The notes beneath the pieces were generated by a model. The model worked only from the letters and a program-made list of their open reading frames with translations. It made no database searches and was not told the DNA's origin. Positions 16,295-24,706 of a stretch of DNA of 64,000 nucleotides are shown here, in pieces. The stretch covers positions 1-64,000 of the forward strand of contig NZ_MOAK01000086.1 in the NCBI RefSeq assembly GCF_003732485.1. Reading direction: 5' to 3'. The translations under genes were made by a program, and so were the position numbers. This DNA comes from Pseudomonas protegens. GTDB taxonomy: Bacteria; Pseudomonadota; Gammaproteobacteria; Pseudomonadales; Pseudomonadaceae. The first letter of the stretch is position 1, and every line of letters starts with the position of its first letter.

Positions 16295-16843
16295 TCAGCG
16301 GGCGTCGAGGTAGTCCCAACGCAGGCCTTCCTTGTTGTTTTTGGCTGTCAGCTCCTTGGCCACGGTGTTCTCGATGGCGTTGACGTTGATGTTTTCCACT
16401 TCAAGGATATTTTTGTCCGCCAGTTGCTTGCGGAACTCGGCCTTGTTGGTGAGGAATTGGCAGGCGTGCCCCAGCTCATGCATCAGCACCAGGGCCGGGG
16501 ACAGGCGCTCGACCCGATCACTGGCGAACAGCGCGAGGAATTTCTGGAAGTTGCTCAGATCCGGCTGTTTGTATTTTTTCTCGATGGCGTACACCTGGGA
16601 CTTGAGGTTCCACACTACGCGGCCGGCGGAAGTGGTGGAGCTGGTTGCCGGTGGAATCCAGCGGTCGGTCTTGTCTGCCGCCGCCGAGTTGGTGACTTCC
16701 ACAGTCAGTTCCTCTTTGACGGCGATCAGTTCGTCGAGGAGGAAGTTGGCCAGGTCGGATTGGCGCAGGTAGCGGCAGGCATCGTCGAAACGCTTTTGGG
16801 CGACGGCCTGATCCATGGTGGAGGTGGTAACGGTGATGGTCAT
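16295..16843 (-). CDS. zinc metallopeptidase-like protein (HELGH motif, M91-like)
   Basis: 182 aa. The zinc signature H122-E-L-G-H126 lies in SPALVLMHELGHACQF, resembling the VLMHELGHA.Q of the NleD/HopH1 (M91) effector peptidases. The rest is short and mostly helical, with no signal peptide. ATG 16843 is chosen for the AAGGAG six bases upstream. Such proteins can be toxins or effectors cleaving host or competitor proteins. Here it neighbours a muramidase gene and a small exported protein, consistent with an antagonism module. A third zinc ligand is not obvious; a downstream Glu such as that in ILEVENINVN is a candidate. Confidence 0.65.
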   Translation of the reverse strand: MTITVTTSTMDQAVAQKRFDDACRYLRQSDLANFLLDELIAVKEELTVEVTNSAAADKTDRWIPPATSSTTSAGRVVWNLKSQVYAIEKKYKQPDLSNFQKFLALFASDRVERLSPALVLMHELGHACQFLTNKAEFRKQLADKNILEVENINVNAIENTVAKELTAKNNKEGLRWDYLDAR

Positions 16844-16957
16844 GACTGACTCCTTTGGGGGGAATGCCCGTGGTTGGGCAGGAGTCATGGTTTCAAGGGC
16901 GGCAGGCGGGTATCAGCGGGAAAGGGTTCAAGGGGTATGGGCGGCGGGGATGGGCAA

Positions 16958-16987
16958 ACGGCACCTGATTCAGGTGCCGTTTTTTTT
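16958..16987 (+). terminator. strong hairpin with T-run, plus orientation
   Basis: ACGGCACCTG (16958-16967) pairs with CAGGTGCCGT (16971-16980) and is followed by eight T on the plus strand. No plus-strand gene precedes it closely. It lies just past the 3' end of the leftward glycosyltransferase gene and may act for both directions or against antisense transcripts. Confidence 0.7.
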
Positions 16988-16992
16988 GCGCT

Positions 16993-18459
16993 TCAGCCGG
17001 CGGGCGCCAGGCTGACGAAGTAGTAGGCCTGGCGGCCGACCATGAGGGTCTGCTGGATCTGCAGCGGCGGCTTGGGCGCTTCGGCGCCGCCCAGTACCGC
17101 CATGTGCTGCGGCGACTCCCGCAGAAAGGCCAGCAACTGCGCCTCGGTCTGCAGGTCCTTGAGCAGGCTCTGGGTGTAGAACACGCTGGCGCCGGCGATG
17201 CGTTCGTTGGCCTGGTACAGCGCCAGCTGGTGCCCGCTACCCTGCAACGCCATGATCCGGTCGGTCACCGGGACGAACGACAGCTTGCGGTCGGCCTTGG
17301 GCGCGGCCCATTGGGCGTTGGCCAGATAGCCGCCGATCACCAGGGCCATGAGCGCTATCAGCAAGCCCTTGCGCTGGCGCCCCACGGCACTCCAGAAACC
17401 CGTGCCCGGGGCCCGCTGGGCCAGGCGCTGGTAGAGCACCGCGCCATATTCCGCGGCCAGCACCGCCGCGGCCGGGGTCAGGGACATCAGGTACACGGTG
17501 CGCTTGCTCGACGCCAGGCACAGCAGGGTGAACTGCGCCAGCAACCAGAGGCTGAAAAACAGCAGGTAGCGGTTCTGCACCAGGGTTTTACGCAAGTGCC
17601 ACAGCCCCAGGTAGACCAGGATGTTCCACGGCAGGAAGGCCTGGGGCAGCTTGGCCAGGTAGTAATAGAACGGCTCGTAGTGCCCGGCCTCTTCAAAGGA
17701 ACCGCCGAAGCGCCCGACGCTGTTGGTCCACAGCACTTCCCCCAGGGCCTGCAGGCCGCCGCGCTGGTAGAGCAGGTACAGCCAGATCAGCAGAGGCACC
17801 AGCCCCAGCAGGGTCAGCAAGCCCGGGCGCAGCCAGTGGCTGAAGGTGAAGCGCTTGTCGATCAGGCTGTCGGCCAGCAGGTAGGCGAAGATCACCACCC
17901 CCGGCATGGCCAGGCCCAGCACGCCCTTGCTCAGGGTGGCGATGGCGATGCCGACGGCGAACGCCAGCCAGGCCAGCAGCGCCGGTTGCCGGGCGGCCTG
18001 GCGTCGATGGGCCTGGAAAAACGCCAGCAGGGCCAGGGTCACCCCGAGGCTGAGCAGGGCATCCTCGCCTACGCCGCGCACGTTGCTCCAGTAACTGGCC
18101 ATGGTCGCCAGCATCAGCCCGGCCATGGCCGCCAGGGTTGCCGGCCGGCCAAAGCGGCGCAGCATGGCGTACAGCAGCATCACGCTGAACAGCCCGGCAA
18201 AGGCCGAGGCCAGGCGCACCGCCAGCGGCGTGCCGCCGAAGGCGCGGATGGCTCCGGCGTCGAGCCACAGGCTCAGGGGCGGCTTTTCCAGGAACGGCGT
18301 GCCGAACAGGCGGGGTGTCACCCAGTCATCATCCAGGTGCATTTCCATGGCGATCCCGGCGACCCGGGCTTCGGTGGAACCTTGCAACTGGTGGTTGCCC
18401 AGGGCGAAGAAGAACAGCAGGCAGGCCAGCAGGAACAACAGCGGAGCGGGTCGTGACAT
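16993..18459 (-). CDS. ArnT-like membrane glycosyltransferase (GT39/GT83 fold)
   Basis: 488 aa, about 11-12 membrane helices. The N-terminal periplasmic loop carries family features: STEARVAGIAMEM (acidic residue after TM1), DDDWVTPRLFGTPFLEKPPLSLWL. These match lipid-linked sugar transferases of the ArnT/PMT class, which move a sugar from undecaprenyl phosphate to lipid A or other acceptors. The C-terminal soluble part is short. ATG 18459 is chosen because the signal-anchor helix begins at once; upstream frame is arbitrary. Acceptor unknown. No arn operon genes are nearby, so it is not called arnT. A second GT39-like protein is at 22343-23983. Confidence 0.85.
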   Translation of the reverse strand: MSRPAPLLFLLACLLFFFALGNHQLQGSTEARVAGIAMEMHLDDDWVTPRLFGTPFLEKPPLSLWLDAGAIRAFGGTPLAVRLASAFAGLFSVMLLYAMLRRFGRPATLAAMAGLMLATMASYWSNVRGVGEDALLSLGVTLALLAFFQAHRRQAARQPALLAWLAFAVGIAIATLSKGVLGLAMPGVVIFAYLLADSLIDKRFTFSHWLRPGLLTLLGLVPLLIWLYLLYQRGGLQALGEVLWTNSVGRFGGSFEEAGHYEPFYYYLAKLPQAFLPWNILVYLGLWHLRKTLVQNRYLLFFSLWLLAQFTLLCLASSKRTVYLMSLTPAAAVLAAEYGAVLYQRLAQRAPGTGFWSAVGRQRKGLLIALMALVIGGYLANAQWAAPKADRKLSFVPVTDRIMALQGSGHQLALYQANERIAGASVFYTQSLLKDLQTEAQLLAFLRESPQHMAVLGGAEAPKPPLQIQQTLMVGRQAYYFVSLAPAG

Positions 18460-18622
18460 GAATTTTGCGCCGGCAGATCGAGGGGCGCAGCCGGAAGGCC
18501 GCGGGCAAGCGCAAAAGTATACGGAGGCAACTCTTAACAAATTGTGAACAAGTAGGGGGAAAAGGTGCGGTTCGGTCTTGAAGACTCAGTCGGACCCGCT
18601 CGGGTGGTGTTGGGAGAGTTGA

Positions 18623-19111
18623 TCAGCGCAGGTGACGGCCGCTGCGCCACCAGAACACCAGCCCCAGAAAAGCCCCCGAGCAGCCGAACAATGGCGCCAG
18701 CGGCAGGTAGCGCGGCAAACCGTCGGGTAGCGGTTCATCCTCATAGCGGTCGGTATAGAAGCTGGAGGGCGCCAGGCTCGCTACCACGGGAATGGTCGGC
18801 ATTGCCGCCAGTGCACCGCAGAACAGGTAGATCAGCACATTGCGCCAGGCAAAACGCTGGGCCAGCCAGAAGAACAGGGCGCAGGGCAGGGCCGTGATAA
18901 TGCCGATCAGCACGCCACTGACGACCAGGGTCAGCAGGCCCACGAATAGCGTCTGGAGAATGATGTCTGCGTTCAACGAGCCGGCGCCGGCCAGCATTGC
19001 CAGCATGATCAGCAAGGCCAGGATCACGGCCAGGGCCGTGACGCCGATGAAGTAGGCGGCGAACCAGTCTTCAGGGGGCACGCTGCGTTGGGGTGGAGTT
19101 GTTACGGACAT
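18623..19111 (-). CDS. four-helix membrane protein (paralogue of 19200-19670)
   Basis: 162 aa. Four hydrophobic segments: FIGVTALAVILALLIMLAML, LFVGLLTLVVSGVLIGIITALP, VLIYLFCGALAAMPTIPVVA and the C-terminal LAPLFGCSGAFLGLVFWW. It ends with FWWRSGRHLR, exactly as its tandem neighbour does, and shares ALPC.LFFWLAQRF.WR. Clearly a tandem duplication with substantial divergence. No family function recognised. ATG 19111 is used because the N-terminal extension above it has no matching region in the paralogue. Confidence 0.75.
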   Translation of the reverse strand: MSVTTPPQRSVPPEDWFAAYFIGVTALAVILALLIMLAMLAGAGSLNADIILQTLFVGLLTLVVSGVLIGIITALPCALFFWLAQRFAWRNVLIYLFCGALAAMPTIPVVASLAPSSFYTDRYEDEPLPDGLPRYLPLAPLFGCSGAFLGLVFWWRSGRHLR

Positions 19112-19199
19112 GGAAAAGATCGCTATATGGGTGGCTGCTTTGGCCCTGCTCAAGGGGCGGGTTGCTTGGCGTCGGGCCGGTGGTGAATAAAGGCTCGGC

Positions 19200-19670
19200 T
19201 CAGCGCAAGTGACGCCCGCTGCGCCACCAGAACACTACCCCCAGAAACACCCCACAGCCGCCGAACATCGATGCCAGCTGTAAATAGTGCAGCGCAGCGC
19301 TGACGCCGTGCGGGAGGTTGAAGAGTTCGGGGAGCAGCTGGGTCATCACGGGGATGGCGAACTGCGCCGCCAGGGCTCCACTCACCAGGTAGATCCACAG
19401 GCGGCGCCAGGTAAAGCGCTGGGCCAGCCAGAAGAACAGGATGCACGGCAAGGCGGCGATCAGGGTAATCAGCACCAGGCTCACCATCAGCACCGCCACG
19501 CTGAACGACAGGGAGTTGAGCAGCGATTGCCACGGCGTCTGGCTGGTGCTCAGCAGGATCAGATTGACCACCAGCATCAGGGCCAAGGCCAGTCCCGCAA
19601 CGCCGATGAAGTACGTGGCGATCCAGTGATAGGGGCTCAGGGTGCGAACGGAATTGGGCGTTTGGGGCAT
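19200..19670 (-). CDS. four-helix membrane protein (paralogue of 18623-19111)
   Basis: 156 aa. Same four-helix layout as the next gene downstream, with LITLIAALPCILFFWLAQRFTWRR (given in parts: ALPCILFFWLAQRF, TWRR) and the identical tail FWWRSGRHLR. The two genes are 88 bases apart on the same strand. A GTG at 19679 is an alternative start; neither has a strong ribosome site. Function unknown; possibly the two subunits form a hetero-oligomer in the inner membrane. Confidence 0.75.
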   Translation of the reverse strand: MPQTPNSVRTLSPYHWIATYFIGVAGLALALMLVVNLILLSTSQTPWQSLLNSLSFSVAVLMVSLVLITLIAALPCILFFWLAQRFTWRRLWIYLVSGALAAQFAIPVMTQLLPELFNLPHGVSAALHYLQLASMFGGCGVFLGVVFWWRSGRHLR

Positions 19671-19869
19671 GGTGGGCACTGGCTTCGACTGAGGATGACC
19701 GGACCCAGGCTATCGGCAGCAAGGCGTTTTGATTGTGGAGTTTGCGTGGTTTTTTCGCGGTCAATGTTCTCTGGCGGATGACGTCGGGGCAGAAAATCCC
19801 TTATACAGGCAGCGGCCCGTCGACTGTTCACGGGCCCGGCTTGCGTCACCCACCCAGAAGGAGATGGAC

Positions 19870-20031
19870 ATGTTCAAGTTCCTGACTATGACCGAGTTGC
19901 CTCGTACCCCTGCGCATCGTGATGGAGGCTCCGTCAGCGGAGCGATCAATGCCTGGGAGCTGAAAAATCGGGCTCTCAATACGAAGGGGTTTGTTACATG
20001 TCCAAAGAATTACTCGGAGTTTCTGCTGTAG
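19870..20031 (+). CDS. small hypothetical protein overlapping the next gene
   Basis: 53 aa, no recognised domain. AGAAGGAG six bases before ATG 19870 is a strong ribosome site, which is the main support. Sequence MFKFLTMTELPRTPAHRDGG is hydrophilic, without membrane segments. Its 3' end overlaps the start of the downstream membrane-protein gene (19998) by 34 bases in another frame, suggesting translational coupling or a leader-peptide role. Could be non-coding. Confidence 0.45.
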   Translation: MFKFLTMTELPRTPAHRDGGSVSGAINAWELKNRALNTKGFVTCPKNYSEFLL

Positions 20032-20354
20032 GGCTGATGGTGCTGGGCGAGTTCTGCGCCATCTACAGTGAAGTGGTGGTGGCGCGGCTGGCCCATTCCG
20101 GCAACACCTCGGGTGCCGAACTGGCGTTGCCGGTGCTGATCATGTGCCTGGGCGGTATCTGCCTGCTGGCGGCCTACTGGCTGGGCTATGTGGCGGTTGG
20201 CGACATCTGGATCATCACCGTGGTCTCGGTGACATCGCTGCTGCTCCTGGAACCGCTGGTGATCTGGGCGCTGTTCCAGCAGGCGCCCGGCCGCGGTGCC
20301 TTGATCGGCTTCTGCCTCGGTGCGCTGGGGATGTTGTCCGCCGTGTTCCTGTAG
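19998..20354 (+). CDS. small four-helix membrane protein (SMR/EamA-like size)
   Basis: 118 aa with four hydrophobic segments (VSAVGLMVLGEFCAIYSEVVVA, LPVLIMCLGGICLLAAYWLGYV, IWIITVVSVTSLLLLEPLVIWALF, GALIGFCLGALGMLSAVFL, each read in parts). The size and topology are those of half-EamA or SMR-type transporters, but no diagnostic glutamate in TM1 beyond E in GEFCAIY is certain. It starts inside the preceding small gene. Known as a conserved hypothetical type in pseudomonads; function unknown. Confidence 0.7.
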   Translation: MSKELLGVSAVGLMVLGEFCAIYSEVVVARLAHSGNTSGAELALPVLIMCLGGICLLAAYWLGYVAVGDIWIITVVSVTSLLLLEPLVIWALFQQAPGRGALIGFCLGALGMLSAVFL

Positions 20355-20403
20355 CACAGGCGCGCAGGTCCGGCCTGGCAGGCAAGCCGCCGGGCCCGGG
20401 TCT

Positions 20404-21186
20404 TCAGACCCGGCCCTGGGCAAAGTAGCGACTGGGCGGCTCGCCCAATACCTTGCGAAACACACCGCTGAACGCGCTTGGGCTGCTGTAGCCCAGGTCG
20501 GTGGCAACCCGGGTGATGGGTTGTCCCTGGCCCAGGCGTACCACTGCAGCCAACAGGCAGGCCTGCTGACGCCATTCGACGAAACTGATGCCGCTGTGTT
20601 GCCGGAACAGGCGGGTGAAGGTGCGGCGGCTCATCCCGGCGCGCTCGGCCATGGCATCGATCCCCAGCTCCAGCGACGGTTGCTCCAGCATTTCCCGGCA
20701 GACCCTGGCCAGGCGCGGCTCGGACGGTAATGGGGCGTTGAGGCACAGCGCCGGCATGGCGGCGATTTCATGCAGCAGCAGGTTCATGAGCTGGCCCTGC
20801 GCGCTGTCCTCGGCGTAGAGAGCGGGGATGTCCACGGCTCGCAGCAGCAACTGGCGCAGCAGTTCCGACACCTCCAGTACCTGGCAATGTTCGGGCAAGC
20901 CCAGGTTCTTGATGGCCTGGGGGCGCACATAGGTGTTGAGCATGGTCACCGGCCCGCTCATGTGCATGGCATGGGTCACCCCGGCCGGCACCCAAATGGC
21001 CCGCTGTGGCGGCACCACCCAGTTGCCCTGCTCGGTGTAGACGCTGATGACCCCGGTGGCGGCGTAGGCGAACTGCCCGCGTCGATGCTGGTGTTCGGCG
21101 AAGTGCTGGCCGTCCGCATAGTCGATGGCCGTGACCAGCGCATCTCGGGGGATGTTTTCGTAGGGGTCGATATCGATAGGGTGCAT
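20404..21186 (-). CDS. AraC-family regulator with N-terminal cupin
   Basis: 260 aa. Cupin sensor (about 10-95, with HFAEHQHRRGQFAYA and PQRAIWVPAGVTHAM, the usual metal/ligand loop) and a C-terminal double HTH (about 155-255, AERAGMSRRTFTRLFRQHSG and DLGYSSPSAFSGVFRKVLG). Divergent from the EamA transporter gene across 115 bases, the classical layout in which such regulators control the neighbouring exporter. Effector unknown. Confidence 0.9.
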   Translation of the reverse strand: MHPIDIDPYENIPRDALVTAIDYADGQHFAEHQHRRGQFAYAATGVISVYTEQGNWVVPPQRAIWVPAGVTHAMHMSGPVTMLNTYVRPQAIKNLGLPEHCQVLEVSELLRQLLLRAVDIPALYAEDSAQGQLMNLLLHEIAAMPALCLNAPLPSEPRLARVCREMLEQPSLELGIDAMAERAGMSRRTFTRLFRQHSGISFVEWRQQACLLAAVVRLGQGQPITRVATDLGYSSPSAFSGVFRKVLGEPPSRYFAQGRV

Positions 21187-21301
21187 GGCCCGAATTTACT
21201 GATAGTTGACCTGATACTGCAAGCGGGCCATGGCTTCACGCAGCGATAGTGCGGCCCTGCCCCGGGATGTGCCCGGGGCCGCCTTTTGTGGATCGCGCGA
21301 C

Positions 21302-22186
21302 ATGCAGAAAAAACACCTGTTCCTGGCACTCCTGGTGACGGCCTTGTGGGGCCTGAACTTTCCCATCACCAAACTCGGCCTGGCCAGTGTCGATCCGTTG
21401 CTGCTCACCGCCCTGCGTTTCACCCTGGCGGCGTTGCCCTGGGTGTTCCTGGTGCCACGCCCGCCCGTGGCGCTCGGCTGGCTGGCGGCCTACGGGCTGA
21501 TATTCGGGGTGGCCATGTGGGCGCTGATCAACCTGGGGATCGATCAGGGTGTCGCTCCGGGCACGGCTTCGCTGTTGATCCAGTTCAGCGCCTTTTTCTC
21601 CCTGGGCTGGGGCGTGTTGCTGTTCGGCGAGCGCCTGCGCCTGCAACAGGTTCTGGCCATGGCCATTGCTCTGTGGGGGCTGCTGCGGATCATCGGCGAC
21701 AGCCCTGGGCACGCCACCAGTCTGGGTTACGCCTTGCTGTTGGTGAGTGCGTTCAGTTGGAGTGTGGGCAACGTCATCATCAAGCGCTGTGGGGTTCGGG
21801 AGGTGTTCGCCTTCGTGGTCTGGGCCAGCCTGTTTGCGCCGTTGCCGCTGCTGGCGTTGACCTGGATAAGCCATGGGAGTGCGCCGTTTCTGCAACTGGC
21901 CGGGCAGGTGTCCGCCAGCGCGGCCTTGTCCCTGATGTTCCAGGTCTATGCGGCAACCCATTTCTGTTATTGGGGCTGGAACCTGTTGTTGCGTGAGTAT
22001 CCGGTCTCCCGGGTGGCGCCCTTGTCGCTGCTGATCCCGGTGTTCGGCATGGCCGGTTCGGTGTTGATCCTGGGGCAGCGGGTCGGGGTCGATGAGGCTG
22101 TATCCATGGGCCTGATCCTGCTGGCGCTGGCAGTGGGGCAGTTCGATTGGCGCCGGTTTTTCCCCCTGCGCCGCGGCTCCGTGTAA
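21302..22186 (+). CDS. EamA/DMT-family transporter
   Basis: 294 aa, ten membrane helices in two EamA repeats (residues about 8-140 and 150-285). The N-terminus LLVTALWGLNFPITKLGLASVDP is the family signature. Similar to YdcZ/RhaT-type amino-acid or metabolite exporters (for example EamA of cysteine export). ATG 21302 begins the first helix immediately; no strong SD is seen. Probably regulated by the divergent AraC protein. Confidence 0.88.
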   Translation: MQKKHLFLALLVTALWGLNFPITKLGLASVDPLLLTALRFTLAALPWVFLVPRPPVALGWLAAYGLIFGVAMWALINLGIDQGVAPGTASLLIQFSAFFSLGWGVLLFGERLRLQQVLAMAIALWGLLRIIGDSPGHATSLGYALLLVSAFSWSVGNVIIKRCGVREVFAFVVWASLFAPLPLLALTWISHGSAPFLQLAGQVSASAALSLMFQVYAATHFCYWGWNLLLREYPVSRVAPLSLLIPVFGMAGSVLILGQRVGVDEAVSMGLILLALAVGQFDWRRFFPLRRGSV

Positions 22187-22342
22187 CCGCAGCCTCGCGG
22201 GCTCGACAGCGGCCACTGTCAGCAGGGCAGAACGGCGTCGTGGGGATTTTCATCCCTGTTCAGGCACCGTTCAGGGGCTGCGCGCGCAACATGTTCAGCC
22301 TTATGCCGGGCTGATGGCGCGGCGCTTTCTGGTGGGGCGAAG

Positions 22343-23983
22343 ATGGTTCGAGAAACGCGTTTCGGGATTGAGTCCTGGGGTATCTACCTGGTGGCCCTGC
22401 TGCTGTTCACCTTTGGCATCTGGGACGAGCAGCCCCAGGGTTTCGACGGCCGTTGGGCGCTGTTTCTGCAGGAGATGTTCCGTCACGGGCCGAGCCTGTT
22501 CCCCACCACTTACGGCCAGCCGTATCCGGACTATCCGGGCACCGCGACCTTCTTCAGCTACCTGTTCGCCCAGGCTTTCGGCGCCCCCAATCACTTGGCC
22601 AATATCCTGCCCACCGCGCTGGCTTCGGCCGGGGTGCTGGCGTTGTTGTATCGCCTGCTGGCGCCTTCGGGGCGCACCTGGGCACTGCTCTCGGTATTGC
22701 TCACGGCGCTGACCAGCCAGCTGTTGGACAAGTCCCGCTCGGTGTGTCTGGACCAGATGGTTTCGCTGCTGTGCCTGGGGGCTTTCTACCTGCTGCACAG
22801 CGGCGAACAGCGTGGCTCGCGGCTGCGGCCACTGATGGTGCTGCCGCTGTTCGTGCTGGCCTTCGCCATTCGCGGGCCCTTGGGGCTGGTGGAAGTCTGC
22901 GGCGTGGTCTGCACCTACTGGCTGCTGGGAGAGAGTCGTACCCAGGAGGCGCGCCGTATCCTGTTCAAGCGCGTGCTCGGCTACGGTTTCAGCGGCCTGC
23001 TGTTGCTGGCAGCCTGTTGGTGGCTGCTGCTGAAGCTGGCTTATGTCAGCGGCGGCGAGGCCTTTATGCAGCAGGTCTACCACATGCAGGTGGGCGGGCG
23101 CCTGGATGAGAGTGGCGAGCCGTTCTACTTCTACTTCCAGTTGGCCTTGTACCGCTATTTTCCCGTGGTGCCGCTGGCCCTGGTGACGTTGTGGGTGCTG
23201 CGCAGCCAAGTGTTCCGGCGCCATGGCGACCCGCAACTGCGCCTGGTACTGCGTCTTGGCGCCTGCGGCCTGATGATCCTGCTGGGCTTGTCGGTGCCGC
23301 ACTTCAAACGCGCCTATTACATCTTGCCCCTGGTGCCGATGTTCGCCGCGGTGGCCGCCTACGGCCTGCTCATGGTCCGGGGTCGGCTGGACAAGGTACG
23401 CAGCGCCTACCTGTGGCTGGTGGGTTTGTTGCCGGGGTTGTGCATCCTGGTGCTCTTCGTCCTGCGTCACAGCTGGCACAAGCACGGTTATTGGCCGCCG
23501 GTGTCCATGCCGTTGCTGATCACGATCTTCGTCGTGTTGCAGCTGCTGGCGCTGTATGGCTGGCGCAAGACCCTGGGCAGTTTCGGGCGGCGTCTGGTGC
23601 TGCTCAGCGGCTTGGCCCTGGCGGCGCAATGGACGCTGCTGGTGGCGGTGGTGGACCCGGCCAAGGATCTGCAGTTCGACACTAAGGCCTTCGTTTCCCA
23701 GGTTGAACAGTTGCGTCAGGCGAGCCCCGGGCCGCTGGTGTTCTTCAACCTGGGCCAGGACACCTGGGCGGTGCGCTACATGATGAACCTGGACCGCGAC
23801 GAGCAACCGCTGTTCGTCAGCGGCGACGACCCCGGGCACCTGGATGCGCTGCCTCACGACTCCTGGGTGATCATCGCGCGCAAGGACCGGGGGCTGCTGG
23901 ATAACACCTCGCTGGAGAATCAGCTGCCGGTGTTCGAGGGGCGGCTCAACGACAACCCCTGCCTGGTGTTCCAGTTGCAGTAA
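22343..23983 (+). CDS. GT39-like membrane glycosyltransferase
   Basis: 546 aa, 11-12 membrane helices with a C-terminal soluble part of about 100 residues. The N-terminal loop has DEQPQGFDGRWALFLQEM and PYPDYPGTATFFSYLF, parallel to the acidic-residue loops of PMT/ArnT enzymes, and SRSVCLDQMVSLL follows TM4. It is expected to use a polyprenyl-phosphate sugar donor in the inner membrane. No neighbouring cell-envelope operon reveals the acceptor. A short open frame overlaps its first 370 bases but lacks support. Confidence 0.8.
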   Translation: MVRETRFGIESWGIYLVALLLFTFGIWDEQPQGFDGRWALFLQEMFRHGPSLFPTTYGQPYPDYPGTATFFSYLFAQAFGAPNHLANILPTALASAGVLALLYRLLAPSGRTWALLSVLLTALTSQLLDKSRSVCLDQMVSLLCLGAFYLLHSGEQRGSRLRPLMVLPLFVLAFAIRGPLGLVEVCGVVCTYWLLGESRTQEARRILFKRVLGYGFSGLLLLAACWWLLLKLAYVSGGEAFMQQVYHMQVGGRLDESGEPFYFYFQLALYRYFPVVPLALVTLWVLRSQVFRRHGDPQLRLVLRLGACGLMILLGLSVPHFKRAYYILPLVPMFAAVAAYGLLMVRGRLDKVRSAYLWLVGLLPGLCILVLFVLRHSWHKHGYWPPVSMPLLITIFVVLQLLALYGWRKTLGSFGRRLVLLSGLALAAQWTLLVAVVDPAKDLQFDTKAFVSQVEQLRQASPGPLVFFNLGQDTWAVRYMMNLDRDEQPLFVSGDDPGHLDALPHDSWVIIARKDRGLLDNTSLENQLPVFEGRLNDNPCLVFQLQ

Positions 23984-24053
23984 GTGCTTGGCAGCGAGCG
24001 AGGCGGGTCGTATTTTTGGCCACTTCCATCAGCGTGAAAACCAGGGAGTGGTC

Positions 24054-24515
24054 ATGGAGTGTCAAGTTCGTCCGGCGGTAGAAACCGATGCCGCGCGGGT
24101 CAGCCAGGTGATCCTGGCGGCCTTGCTCACCAGTAATGCCCAGGACTATCCCGCCAGTGTGATCGAGCGGGTCAAGGCCAGTTTCACCACCGATGCCGTG
24201 CGCCAACTGATGCAGCGCCGGCAGATGTTTGTCGCCCTGGTGGACGGGGAATTGCTGGGCACCGCCAGCCTCGACGGGCGCGCGGTACGTTCGGTGTTTG
24301 TCGACCCGGCGTACCACGGCCATGGCCTGGGCCGGCAAATGATGGCCGCAGTCGAGCAGGCGGCGCTGGATGCGGGCTTGACCTCGCTGGTGGTGCCCTC
24401 GTCGGTCACCGCCGAAGGCTTTTATGCCCGCCTGGGCTTTGTCCGGGTGCGCGAGCACTACGAAGGCGAGGAACTGACGCTGATCATGGAACGGGCCCTG
24501 TCAGGGCCGGCTTAA
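24054..24515 (+). CDS. GNAT-family N-acetyltransferase
   Basis: 153 aa. Acetyl-CoA binding motif A is VDPAYHGHGLGRQMM (about 85-99), followed by the C-terminal FYARLGFVRVREH segment of GNAT enzymes. ATG 24054 has AGGGAG upstream. Substrate unknown. Monocistronic, followed by a REP pair. Confidence 0.88.
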   Translation: MECQVRPAVETDAARVSQVILAALLTSNAQDYPASVIERVKASFTTDAVRQLMQRRQMFVALVDGELLGTASLDGRAVRSVFVDPAYHGHGLGRQMMAAVEQAALDAGLTSLVVPSSVTAEGFYARLGFVRVREHYEGEELTLIMERALSGPA

Positions 24516-24545
24516 CACTTGGATGGCCATCGGAGCCTGAACCTT

Positions 24546-24643
24546 GTAGGAGCGAGCTTGCTCGCGATGGACGTTAACGATAACGCCGGTTCGCTGGGGA
24601 AATGCGGCGCTCTGGGGATTTTCGCGAGCAAGCTCGCTCCTAC
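24546..24643. repeat. REP pair of a second sequence class
   Basis: GTAGGAGCGAGCTTGCTCGC (24546-24565) and GCGAGCAAGCTCGCTCCTAC (ending 24643) face each other over about 55 bases. The palindrome core GAGCTTGCTC differs from the CCGGCTTGCCGG core of the other REPs in the window, so it belongs to another REP class. Confidence 0.8.
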
Positions 24644-24662
24644 CGTGCCGGGTTGAACTCAA

Positions 24663-24688
24663 GGCACCTGGGGTATCTCCCGGGTGCC
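24663..24688 (-). terminator. hairpin after the YkvI-like gene
   Basis: GGCACC..GGG pairs with CCC..GGTGCC around a six-base loop, 18 bases past the transporter stop. The T-run on the minus strand is short (TTGAGTT), so it is a weak intrinsic terminator, possibly helped by the REP pair beyond. Confidence 0.5.
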
Positions 24689-24706
24689 TGCCCCATCAAA
24701 CGGCGC

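Noticed and set aside
17104..18456. 450-codon plus-strand frame across the ArnT-like gene
   Set aside because: Gln/Gly/His-rich antisense shadow; the minus strand encodes a full membrane glycosyltransferase.
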